Part shown: piece by piece, positions 1-5,430 of the stretch
How positions within the stretch are numbered: position 1 is the first letter of the stretch
Layout: each line of letters opens with the position of its first letter
From: Bacillota bacterium
Lineage (GTDB): Bacteria > Bacillota > Clostridia > Lachnospirales > Lachnospiraceae
NCBI GenBank assembly: GCA_023442465.1
Contig: JAEZZQ010000035.1
Location: 1-7,476 of the forward strand
DNA: 7,476 nt
Direction of reading: 5' to 3'
Translations under genes and position numbers: made by a program
The notes under the pieces: model-generated
Told to the model about the DNA's origin: nothing
The model's database searches: none
What the model saw: only the letters and a program-made list of their open reading frames with translations

Positions 1-9
1 GTTCACACA

Positions 10-36
10 GTAGCTTAACACTTGCTGTTAAGCTAC
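10..36. repeat. Perfect 11-bp inverted repeat (hairpin)
   Basis: GTAGCTTAACA (10-20) and TGTTAAGCTAC (26-36) are exact reverse complements around a 5-base loop. No T-run follows on either strand, so it is not a classic intrinsic terminator. It could be the 3'-end structure of a gene lying left of the window, or part of the palindrome cluster that continues to position 127. Confidence 0.6.
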
Positions 37-56
37 GTAAGAACGTGATGCAAGAG

Positions 57-127
57 ATGATTTCTGCTTCGCGAAGCGAATTTAAATGCAGGAATCATGC
101 GTTACTGAGAACGGAGTGAACAGTAAC
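57..127. repeat. Two further intergenic hairpins (palindrome cluster)
   Basis: ATGATTTCTGC (57-67) pairs with GCAGGAATCAT (88-98) through 11 positions including one G-U, and encloses a small TTCGC/GCGAA hairpin (68-80). Directly after it, GTTACTG (101-107) pairs with CAGTAAC (121-127). The arrangement resembles the short dispersed palindromic elements found between genes in Lachnospiraceae; that family assignment is from memory and needs a genome-wide search. Confidence 0.5.
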
Positions 128-143
128 AGATTGAGAGTATGTC

Positions 144-172
144 TTGACAAAGATAAAAGTATGTCGTATATT
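144..172 (+). promoter_or_regulatory. Sigma-A-type promoter of the thiT transcript
   Basis: A perfect -35 box TTGACA (144-149) and a -10 box TATATT (167-172) are separated by exactly 17 bases. Transcription would start near 179, about ten bases before the TPP aptamer. The 10-base palindrome TTGTATACAA (171-180) covers the end of the -10 box and the predicted start point and could be a repressor operator, although nothing else in the window supports that. Confidence 0.8.
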
Positions 173-190
173 GTATACAAATTAAATAAA

Positions 191-285
191 TCGCTAGGGG
201 AGCAATAGCTGAGACTGAATTGGGTCTGTAAGACGGATTCTAACCCTCATAACCTGAACCGGATAATACCGGCGTAGGAAAGCAC
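191..285 (+). promoter_or_regulatory. TPP (thi-box) riboswitch aptamer
   Basis: The conserved thi-box blocks appear in order: GGGGAGC (197-203), GCTGAGA (208-214), ACCCTCATAACCTGA (243-257), GGATAATACC (261-270) and GCGTAGGAA (272-280). A short closing stem GCT (193-195)/AGC (281-283) brackets them, and 215-240 forms the variable P3 extension. It senses thiamine pyrophosphate and lies in the leader of a thiamine transporter gene, so high TPP is expected to switch thiT off. Confidence 0.95.
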
Positions 286-330
286 TTTTTTTGTAAATAC
301 GAGTGTTATATTTTTGTATTTACAAAAGAA
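286..330 (+). promoter_or_regulatory. A/T-rich leader hairpin between aptamer and platform
   Basis: The arm from 286 to 300 (T-run then GTAAATAC) pairs with 316-330 (GTATTTACAAAAGAA) over 15 positions with one U-G, around a 15-base loop. It starts immediately after the aptamer and ends before the SD-containing hairpin. It is not an obvious antiterminator because it shares no bases with that hairpin. It may insulate or pause transcription between aptamer and platform. Confidence 0.5.
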
Positions 331-339
331 AAATTTGAG

Positions 340-379
340 CCCCTCCATGTGATTTAAAAATTACAAGGGAGGATTTTTT
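340..379 (+). terminator. Expression-platform hairpin: attenuator that also masks the thiT SD
   Basis: CCTCC (342-346) pairs with GGAGG (368-372), and above a small internal loop TGTGATT (348-354) pairs with AATTACA (359-365). Six Ts follow (374-379) directly before the ATG at 380. The 3' arm is the thiT Shine-Dalgarno (AAGGGAGGA, 365-373), so the fold could both terminate transcription and block ribosome binding. No clear antiterminator partner was found by eye; the best is a weak AGGGG (196-200)/CCCCT (340-344) match inside the aptamer. Confidence 0.6.
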
Positions 380-1057
380 ATGTCATTTTTTGCAAAAGAA
401 GTAGTGGATCAAGAGTGGGGAAATTATTTCGAACTCACAGGAGCAGGCTATGCATTGTTGGTAGCTGCTATGCTGGCGATTTTGCTGGCGGCAAGTTTTA
501 TTTCAGGTAAGGGCGGGAACAAAAGGTTCAGCACGAGGCAGTTGGTGTTTTCCGCTATGGCTATGGCACTGGCTATGGTAACGTCGATGCTTAAGGTGGT
601 AGATATGCCTATGGGAGGTTCGGTTACTTTTTTCAGCATGCTGTTTATCTGTCTGATCGGTTATTGGTTCGGCCTTAGGGGCGGGTTGATGGCGGCTATC
701 GCATATGGCGTTTTGCAGCTTATTGTAGATCCGTATATTATTAGTATTCCTCAGATGCTTACTGATTATATTTTTGCTTTTGGGGCATTGGGGCTTTCGG
801 GAGTGTTTTCCAATGCGAAGCATGGATTGATAAAGGGGTATTTGCTGGGTGTACTTGGACGGTACTTCTTTACTTTTTTGTCGGGGATGATATTCTTTGG
901 AAGTTATGCTTCGGCTTATAATATGGCAGCGCCGGTTTATTCATTGGTTTATAATGGGGCTTATATTGGATTGGAGACGTTGTTTACATTGGTGCTTATT
1001 GCTATTCCGCCGGTTAGTAAGGGGTTGGCTAGAGTGAAGGTGATGGCAGTTGGGTAA
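380..1057 (+). CDS. thiT: Thiamine ECF transporter S component (ThiT/YuaJ family)
   Basis: This is a 225-residue integral membrane protein that should bind thiamine and work with a separately encoded ECF energizing module (EcfA/A'/T). Family landmarks as I remember them are a GGSVTFFSML segment (about 79-88), the YGVLQLIVDPY block (109-119), the DYIFAFGALGL helix (128-138), RYFF.F.SG.IFFGSYA (160-176) and YSLVYNGAY (186-194). It has about seven hydrophobic segments. The first (about 22-42) is extra compared with the roughly 180-residue Lactococcus protein. The acidic residue thought to contact the thiazolium is Asp128, and a His common in the RYFF.F block is Thr here. The start at 380 is set by the strong SD at 365-373. 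The TPP riboswitch upstream and terminator downstream make it monocistronic and support the assignment independently. Confidence 0.93.
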   Translation: MSFFAKEVVDQEWGNYFELTGAGYALLVAAMLAILLAASFISGKGGNKRFSTRQLVFSAMAMALAMVTSMLKVVDMPMGGSVTFFSMLFICLIGYWFGLRGGLMAAIAYGVLQLIVDPYIISIPQMLTDYIFAFGALGLSGVFSNAKHGLIKGYLLGVLGRYFFTFLSGMIFFGSYASAYNMAAPVYSLVYNGAYIGLETLFTLVLIAIPPVSKGLARVKVMAVG

Positions 1058-1150
1058 GGTGCGAAATTGCACATAAAATTAGCCTAGGTTACGGTAGGCG
1101 TAATGAAGGGAAGGTTTTGGAGGGTGGAAGAGGTATGAAGTGGTATTATG

Positions 1151-1190
1151 GAGCAGGAAGCCTGAAAATGGGTTTCCTGCTCTTTGTTTT
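1151..1190 (+). terminator. Intrinsic terminator of thiT
   Basis: GAGCAGGAAGCC (1151-1162) pairs with GGTTTCCTGCTC (1171-1182) over 12 positions with one G-U, around an 8-base loop, followed by TTTGTTTT (1183-1190). It lies 93 bases after the thiT stop. Confidence 0.88.
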
Positions 1191-1433
1191 GTGGCATAGG
1201 AAAGTGTTCTTGTTATATGGGCAATGGGATACAATGAGCAGTTGTGTGCGCCAAGTAAAAGCTGTGCCGTCGAAGCGCTTGGCTGTGGAAGTGTGTAAAG
1301 CACATTTTAGTTATGTAACGAAGAAAATGTGTTTATTGTATATGTGTCTGAATTTCGATTACTTTTATATTAAAAAGGTGCTGGTTTTTTGGTTTGCTTA
1401 AAGTTGTATCCGGAAGGATAAGTAGTTAAGCGG
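1191..1433. other. Gene-free spacer between thiT terminator and lysE-type gene
   Basis: Together with 1058-1150 this forms a 376-base stretch without a supported gene. A 94-codon open frame (1117-1401) runs straight through the thiT terminator and has no family likeness, so I treat it as chance. Visible structures are the inverted repeat GCCAAG (1250-1255)/CTTGGC (1278-1283), a small TATCC-GGAA-GGATA hairpin near 1407-1420, and GCCTA/TAGGC (1082-1099). None has a T-run, so no strong terminator is visible for the minus-strand operon that ends at 1434. Confidence 0.5.
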
Positions 1434-2051
1434 TTACTTTATGACTTCCCTTTTGTATAGAAGATTTATTCCGAAGAATATCAGAATAATGCCAACTATG
1501 ACATTTAGGATTTGTATCATAATCTGCGGTAAAAAGCTGCTTAATATACTTCCCAGAAAGGCAATAACCGTTAGAAAAATTATGGTGGACAGAACACAGC
1601 CGGTCGCGAACAAAGAAAGCTGTTTTTTGCTCCATTCATTTTCTATCATTTGTGTTGAGAACATGCCGCTCCAAAAAATAATGGTCAAAGGATTTGATGC
1701 CGTCAATAATAATCCTTGTATCAATAAATTTTTACTTGATGGGTTGGAGAACAGGGCAATGTGGGGCAGAAAAGAAAAGTTAAAAATACCTGATATGGTA
1801 TTTACACCAAACAAGACCAGAACAAAACAGCCCAAGAGCTTTATCATTTTTTTAATTCTTGCTTTGTTAATAATAGCAGCAACGCCAACACAGGATAGTG
1901 TAATGTATAGGGCGTCAATAAGGGCAATTGCAAAAACAAGATACAAACTGTAAATAAATCCGTATGTGGCGGAGGTGTTAAAAACCATGAAGCACATGGG
2001 GCCAACTGCGAATTGTAATAACATGCCAAACCGAAAGCCTTTTAGAATCAT
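1434..2051 (-). CDS. LysE/RhtB-family amino-acid exporter
   Basis: This is a 205-residue, strongly hydrophobic protein with about six membrane segments, the usual size and layout for the LysE/RhtB superfamily of small-molecule exporters. The family-type Gly-Pro motif is near the N-terminus (AVGPMCF, about 15-21), and the second signature NPLTIIFWSGMF is in the middle (about 119-130), with charged loops around 67-70 (RIKK) and at the KR-rich C-terminus. Such proteins export amino acids such as lysine, arginine, threonine or homoserine by proton antiport. The substrate cannot be read from this sequence. It starts 12 bases after the stop of the Lrp-type gene, with a weak AAAGG ribosome site, so it is almost certainly co-transcribed with its regulator and possibly translationally coupled to it. 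The ATG at 2051 is the natural start because family proteins begin just ahead of the first helix. Confidence 0.88.
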   Translation of the reverse strand: MILKGFRFGMLLQFAVGPMCFMVFNTSATYGFIYSLYLVFAIALIDALYITLSCVGVAAIINKARIKKMIKLLGCFVLVLFGVNTISGIFNFSFLPHIALFSNPSSKNLLIQGLLLTASNPLTIIFWSGMFSTQMIENEWSKKQLSLFATGCVLSTIIFLTVIAFLGSILSSFLPQIMIQILNVIVGIILIFFGINLLYKREVIK

Positions 2052-2063
2052 AACACTGCCTTT

Positions 2064-2504
2064 CTAGGAATTAAGTTCTTCTTTTAGAGTGGTTAAGGTA
2101 ATAATTGTGTTTGAATCAGAAACGCCTTTGATTGTTTTTAATGTATTAGATAGAAAGTATTCCAGAGCCTGGGTATCTTCCATAACTACTTTCAGCAGAT
2201 AATCATACATACCTGCAATATGATGACATTCCAGAACACAATTATGCTGCACAATGGCATTTCGAAAGCTATTAATGTTTTCTGTTTTATCTATGTTAAC
2301 AAAGATAAATGCTAATAACCGTTGCTCTATTTTTCTTCGATTTATTTTAATCGTATATTGTTGAATTATTTCTGCACGTTCTAATTTCCTGATTCGTTCC
2401 GTAACGGCAGGAATGGATAAATTTACTGTTTTGCTGATTTCAGAAGCAGAAGCTCTTCCGTTTTCTTTCAGTACATTGATAATGTCATAATCAATCGTAT
2501 CCAT
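2064..2504 (-). CDS. Lrp/AsnC-family transcriptional regulator
   Basis: This is a 146-residue protein of standard Lrp/AsnC length. The N-terminal winged helix-turn-helix covers about residues 2-50: the opening DTIDYDIINVLKENGRAS, then the SEISKTVNLSIPAVTERIRKLE helix pair. The C-terminal RAM (ligand-binding, oligomerization) domain covers about 60-142 and contains the typical AGMYDYLLKVV strand and turn. These proteins form dimers to octamers that sense an amino acid and usually regulate themselves and an adjacent transport gene. The downstream LysE-type exporter fits that pattern. The start is taken at ATG 2504 because AAGGAG (2519-2514) sits eight bases upstream; a GTG at 2513 overlaps this SD and would add only three residues. 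The upstream AT-rich minus-strand DNA contains candidate -10 sequences such as TATAAA (2548-2543), but no promoter I would commit to. Confidence 0.92.
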   Translation of the reverse strand: MDTIDYDIINVLKENGRASASEISKTVNLSIPAVTERIRKLERAEIIQQYTIKINRRKIEQRLLAFIFVNIDKTENINSFRNAIVQHNCVLECHHIAGMYDYLLKVVMEDTQALEYFLSNTLKTIKGVSDSNTIITLTTLKEELNS

Positions 2505-2892
2505 CGTTAGCACTCCTTTTAAGTAATCTTATCAAAAACCTTTTTATAAGTAAATGATATCTGTAAATACAATAAAATATTAAGTTATTAAGCTAATATA
2601 TTAAATATAAAAAGTGATATATCGTTATTTTATAGTGAAAAATCCAAATTGGAAAGTCATATATGTTTTTTCTATGCAACATTATCCATGATTTAATTTT
2701 ATCTGTCCTTATGGGATATATCCTATTTGATGACGGGAGGGTTTGAGGAGGCCGATCATATAAATTCGGATTCCAGGGTTTTGCAGAACGAGTGAAAAAG
2801 TACACTACATTTCGTGTATTAGACTTCCGCTACGGGGAAATCCGACTCCTTGTATCACTGCACTGGGAAGTATTGTTATTCTGAGTGTTGGA
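2505..2892. other. AT-rich intergenic region without a supported gene
   Basis: The left part (2514-2640) is very AT-rich and probably holds the promoter and operator of the minus-strand Lrp-LysE operon. The right part (2641-2892) is more balanced. It contains only a 70-codon minus-strand frame beginning at a GTG (2805), with no ribosome site and no family I recognise, and short broken plus-strand frames. An inverted repeat ACTTCC (2823-2828)/GGAAGT (2866-2871) with a long loop lies near the cupin 3' end. The region may contain decayed coding sequence but shows no intact gene. Confidence 0.5.
2796..2818 (-). terminator. Possible weak terminator of the cupin gene
   Basis: On the minus strand TACAC (2818-2814) pairs with GTGTA (2805-2801) around an 8-base loop, and CTTTTT (2800-2795) follows. 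The 5-bp stem is weak. It is the only stem plus T-run I see downstream of the cupin stop at 2893. Confidence 0.35.
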
Positions 2893-3279
2893 CTAATTAT
2901 CGGAATTAGGATTGGGATACCAGGAGGTATCTTCCGTTTCATTCGTTCCGGCATCTAGGATAGCGAGAGTTTCTTCGCCGGAGTTATAGAAGGTATGGGC
3001 AATGTCCTTTCCTGCCGGCTTCGCAATGAAATCGCCTTGCTTTATGCGATGCTCTGTGCCGTTTAAGCGAAGGATTCCCGTTCCTGAGAGAATCAGGAAG
3101 AATTCCTCCTGTTGGGAGTGGCTGTGATATCTTGTGCTGTATGCTCCTGGCGGAACGTAGTCGATATTTACGTAAATTTTCTGACTTCCTGCGGCCTCTC
3201 CCAAGGACTTCGAAATCAGTCCGGCGGAATCTTCCCACAGATATTCCTCGGGTAAGTTATGTATATTATTAATGTCCAT
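2893..3279 (-). CDS. Single-domain cupin_2 protein
   Basis: This is a 128-residue small beta-barrel protein with both cupin motifs intact. Motif 1 is G45...H52-S-H54...E58...G66 and motif 2 is G82...P88-A-G90...H95...N99. His52, His54, Glu58 and His95 form the usual metal-binding set, so a metal-bound cupin is expected. The family includes sugar or small-molecule isomerases, dioxygenases and storage or sensor proteins; the exact activity cannot be told from sequence. There is no signal peptide, so it is cytoplasmic. Residues 110-128 form a polar tail rich in Thr, Glu, Asn and Pro. The start at 3279 is supported by AGGGGAGG (3295-3288) eight bases upstream. It is separated from the Lrp-LysE operon by a 388-base gap and appears to be its own transcription unit, possibly sharing a transcript with the remnant frame ending 51 bases upstream. 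Confidence 0.85.
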   Translation of the reverse strand: MDINNIHNLPEEYLWEDSAGLISKSLGEAAGSQKIYVNIDYVPPGAYSTRYHSHSQQEEFFLILSGTGILRLNGTEHRIKQGDFIAKPAGKDIAHTFYNSGEETLAILDAGTNETEDTSWYPNPNSDN

Positions 3280-3330
3280 TTTTAAAGCCTCCCCTATATT
3301 TGACTTTCATTTAGTTGGTGTTGCTGCATG

Positions 3331-3561
3331 TTACAATGCTCTATAGTTCTCTGCAACTAATTCCATAGCCGCCGGGGCCGCATTGGCCGATTCCAAGTCC
3401 GTATCTGATTTCGTGGCCTTTCCCATCAATTTATACAATGGTGTTTCCATTTTTTTCATCATACAATAAAATCTGTCAACTAACAATATTGAGTTTTCGA
3501 TGCATAGACGTGCGGCAAGTTCTGATTTATTGGTTGTCGTGTTAACGATTGGCAAATCCAA
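3331..3561 (-). pseudogene. Unrecognised 76-codon frame without a proper start (probable 3' remnant)
   Basis: The translated frame reads like a real soluble, helical protein tail: SELAARLCIENSILLVDRF, then KKMETPLYKLMGKATKSD, then a helix ending AENYRAL. Its base composition is coding-like. However, the first possible start is TTG (3561), directly preceded by an in-frame TAA, with no Shine-Dalgarno sequence. The first internal ATG is in the middle of the frame and also lacks one. The likeliest reading is the C-terminal part of a larger minus-strand gene whose 5' portion was lost or frameshifted, perhaps when the neighbouring SOS cassette arrived. I do not recognise the family. It could still be a small leaderless or TTG-started gene. 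Confidence 0.4.
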
Positions 3562-3671
3562 TTAAAATGTTCACCATTATTTGGATTAATGCTATTTTTT
3601 ATATTGATGCGGCTGTATTTATACCGGATCCAGCGACTAAAAAGACAATGAAAGAGTTACATAAAGATTAA
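3546..3671 (+). pseudogene. Short plus-strand open tail, possible gene remnant
   Basis: A plus-strand frame of 41 codons ends at TAA 3669-3671. It reads as a hydrophobic stretch (FTIIWINAIFYIDAAVF) followed by a charged tail (PDPATKKTMKELHKD). This looks more like a protein end than noise, but there is no Shine-Dalgarno sequence for the ATG at 3567, and an in-frame stop lies at 3543-3545. It overlaps the opposite-strand remnant by 16 bases, so at most one of the two is likely to be real there. No family is recognised. Confidence 0.2.
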
Positions 3672-3717
3672 AATACACACATAGAAAATTATTTTATTAT
3701 TTTGTGAGTTTTTACTA

Positions 3718-3746
3718 TTGAAATAACCGAACATATGTTCTATATT
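3718..3746 (+). promoter_or_regulatory. Sigma-A-type promoter of the fibre-lysis cassette
   Basis: TTGAAA (3718-3723) and TATATT (3741-3746) are 17 bases apart. The predicted start near 3752-3754 leaves a leader of about 54 bases before the fibre ATG at 3807. The SOS box fills most of the spacer, so a bound repressor would block RNA polymerase directly. No other promoter as good was seen up to the terminator at 7161. Confidence 0.75.
3728..3741 (+). promoter_or_regulatory. LexA/DinR (SOS) operator
   Basis: CGAACATATGTTCT contains the perfect 12-base palindrome GAACATATGTTC (3729-3740). It agrees at 13 of 14 positions with the Bacillus-type SOS box CGAACRNRYGTTYC. It lies between the -35 and -10 boxes, the standard position for LexA repression. 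I found no second GAAC-N4-GTTC site in the window. Confidence 0.8.
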
Positions 3747-3806
3747 ATGGTTAACACATGTGGGGTAACTATTAATCGAAAAAATTTAAAACGAAAGGGA
3801 ATTATT

Positions 3807-5027
3807 ATGCAAAAAGGATTTCAGAAAGTGTATGTTCATAGTTGTGGTGATGGCGTTATTGCAACTCTGGTTATTGGCGAAAACGGAAATTGGTATGTTG
3901 GAAATGACGATACCGGCGTAAAAGCAGAAGGATTTGATGGAAAAGACGGTGAAATGGGTCCGGTTGGTCCGCAGGGGCCGAAAGGTGAACCGGGTGATGT
4001 TGGACCCGAAGGCCCTCAGGGCTTAAAAGGTGATACCGGAGCAGAAGGCCCTCAGGGACCAAAGGGTGAAAAGGGTGATCAGGGAGAAGCAGGACCGCAG
4101 GGGCCGATGGGTGAGACTCCCGAGTTGGCCGCAAACTTAACTACGACGGTTGCAGGTAAAGCTTTAGATGCAACAATGGGGAAAGTGCTTGACGATAAAA
4201 TTAAAGGTTTAGATACTGAATTTGGAGGATTTAAAACGTCTTTTCAGAATGGCTGTAACACAATTGCTGGGAAAGTGACAGAATTGGGATGTGCTACAGC
4301 CGGTAATGCAGGTCCCAATGTTATCGCGCAAAATATTGAGATAGTGGCAAATAAAAAGTACAATGACGGCGTTGCGGCTACAAAAGTTGGAACGGCAACG
4401 GCGGGGCAGGTATTAAGTGGATATACCTTTACAAATAGTAGTGGCGTAGGATTATCCGGTACAATGGTAAATAGAAGTGCGGTAAATTCCTCACTTAATG
4501 CTGGTCAATCTTTTGTAATCCCGGCAGGGTATCATAATGGAGCAGGTACTGTTGCTGCTAATTCATTGGCAAGTCAAACTTCCGCAACAGCAACTGCAGC
4601 ACAGATAGTAAGTGGTTATACTGCATGGGTAAACGGTATTAAGGTTACGGGTACAAAATCAGCGGCTTTAGCTACTTCAGACCTTTCTCTTGGTTTATTA
4701 GCTTCAGGAAATGGTAAGAAGGTAATTACTTCATCTGCAATAGATTACTCCGGCAAAGCATTTTTAAAGATTGTTTACGATTATGTAAATTATAATCGTG
4801 AGTCACTTAATATTAAAATATATAATGGAGATACAGTATACGTGCAACAATTTTTACCTAAAGCATACAGCTACGGAGTAGAAACGGTGCAGACAGATCT
4901 TACAGGAATTATAGATGTATCCGGTATAGGAGGAATCGCCTATTTCCAGATGTATCCTAAATATGAAGATGGAGTTGAACTGGCAGGAAAGTTTACGATT
5001 AAATCAATGACATTATATTACGTATAG
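3807..5027 (+). CDS. Collagen-like phage tail-fibre-type protein
   Basis: This 406-residue protein has no signal peptide. The N-terminal section (1-41) is a compact beta-like segment ending NGNWYVGNDDTGVKAE, a sequence type seen just before collagen repeats in phage fibres. Residues 42-104 are 21 uninterrupted Gly-X-Y triplets (DNA 3930-4118) with several Lys-Gly-Glu/Asp pairs that stabilise a trimeric helix. Residues 105-185 carry ANLTTTVAGKALDATMGKVL and NGCNTIAGKVTELG, common in tail fibres of Firmicute phages. Two repeat-like units follow, containing ATAGQVLSGYTF and ATAAQIVSGYTAWVNGIKVTGT. The last ~90 residues are a beta-rich possible receptor-binding tip. The start is ATG 3807, with AAAGGGA (3794-3800) six bases upstream; in-frame upstream starts fall inside the promoter. 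It is the first gene of the SOS-controlled cassette. The large baseplate-attachment domain of many fibres is absent. Confidence 0.85.
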   Translation: MQKGFQKVYVHSCGDGVIATLVIGENGNWYVGNDDTGVKAEGFDGKDGEMGPVGPQGPKGEPGDVGPEGPQGLKGDTGAEGPQGPKGEKGDQGEAGPQGPMGETPELAANLTTTVAGKALDATMGKVLDDKIKGLDTEFGGFKTSFQNGCNTIAGKVTELGCATAGNAGPNVIAQNIEIVANKKYNDGVAATKVGTATAGQVLSGYTFTNSSGVGLSGTMVNRSAVNSSLNAGQSFVIPAGYHNGAGTVAANSLASQTSATATAAQIVSGYTAWVNGIKVTGTKSAALATSDLSLGLLASGNGKKVITSSAIDYSGKAFLKIVYDYVNYNRESLNIKIYNGDTVYVQQFLPKAYSYGVETVQTDLTGIIDVSGIGGIAYFQMYPKYEDGVELAGKFTIKSMTLYYV

Positions 5028-5059
5028 AATATTTTAAAAGATTAATAAATGAATGCCAA

Positions 5060-5092
5060 AGAGCCGGCTAAAGAGTAATCTTTACCGGCTCT
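5060..5092 (+). promoter_or_regulatory. Strong intercistronic hairpin without a T-run
   Basis: AGAGCCGG-TAAAGA (5060-5074, with C5068 bulged) pairs with TCTTTACCGGCTCT (5079-5092), giving 14 pairs around a GTAA loop. AAGAATTAAGG follows, so this is not an intrinsic terminator. The next gene's SD begins 8 bases later. It may protect or process the mRNA, or set the ratio of fibre to lysis proteins. Confidence 0.6.
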
Positions 5093-5116
5093 AAGAATTA
5101 AGGAAGGAGGAATGCG

Positions 5117-5416
5117 ATGGAAACAGAAATCGCGGTAAAACTAGAAGCGCATGAACACGAAATAGCCTCCTTGAAACATCGGGTAAAAGAACTTGAAGCA
5201 GAAAGCAAGGTCATTCAAGAGCTTGCGATATCCGTCAATAAGATGGCAGTAAACATGGAAAACATGCTTGAGGAGCAAAAGAAGCAGGGAATTCGTTTGG
5301 AAATGTTGGAAAAGGTGCCGGTAGAGACTAACCGCCAGGTAAAAGCGGCCATTATTACGGCTTTTGTAGGCGGTGTTGTAGGAGCCTTTGTAACAGCAAT
5401 GGTAACAATTTTATAA
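5117..5416 (+). CDS. XhlA-like coiled-coil membrane protein of a lysis module
   Basis: This 99-residue protein has a long, highly charged coiled-coil region (about 6-72, with KHRVKELEAESKVIQELA and NMLEEQKKQGIRLEMLEKV). A single C-terminal transmembrane helix follows (about 76-99, AAIITAFVGGVVGAFVTAMV). Size and topology match the haemolysin XhlA family, which in Bacillus prophage PBSX acts with holin XhlB to let the endolysin reach the wall. Here it precedes a holin and an endolysin, which supports the role. The SD AGGAGG (5105-5110) is six bases before the ATG at 5117; an ATG at 5112 is out of frame. The family call rests on architecture, length and context rather than a catalytic motif. 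Confidence 0.8.
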   Translation: METEIAVKLEAHEHEIASLKHRVKELEAESKVIQELAISVNKMAVNMENMLEEQKKQGIRLEMLEKVPVETNRQVKAAIITAFVGGVVGAFVTAMVTIL

Positions 5417-5430
5417 AAAAGGAGACAAAT

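Noticed and set aside
1..127. CRISPR array
   Set aside because: The palindromes differ from each other and are not regularly spaced direct repeats.
1117..1401. 94-codon plus-strand open frame
   Set aside because: It reads through the strong thiT terminator, has no family likeness, and its composition is unlike neighbouring proteins.
1441..1953. 170-codon plus-strand frame opposite the LysE-type gene
   Set aside because: It is the antisense shadow of a well-supported membrane protein gene; no ribosome site.
2593..2805. 70-codon minus-strand open frame starting at GTG
   Set aside because: No ribosome binding site, no recognisable domain, and its end is a low-complexity AT-rich translation. 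It might hide a decayed gene but is not supportable.
3735..3806. Upstream extension of the fibre gene to ATG 3735
   Set aside because: That ATG lies inside the LexA box and promoter spacer, upstream of the predicted transcription start. ATG 3807 has a proper SD.
3871..4134. 87-codon minus-strand frame rich in Pro, Leu and His
   Set aside because: It is the complement of the collagen Gly-X-Y repeat, which naturally leaves the opposite strand open.
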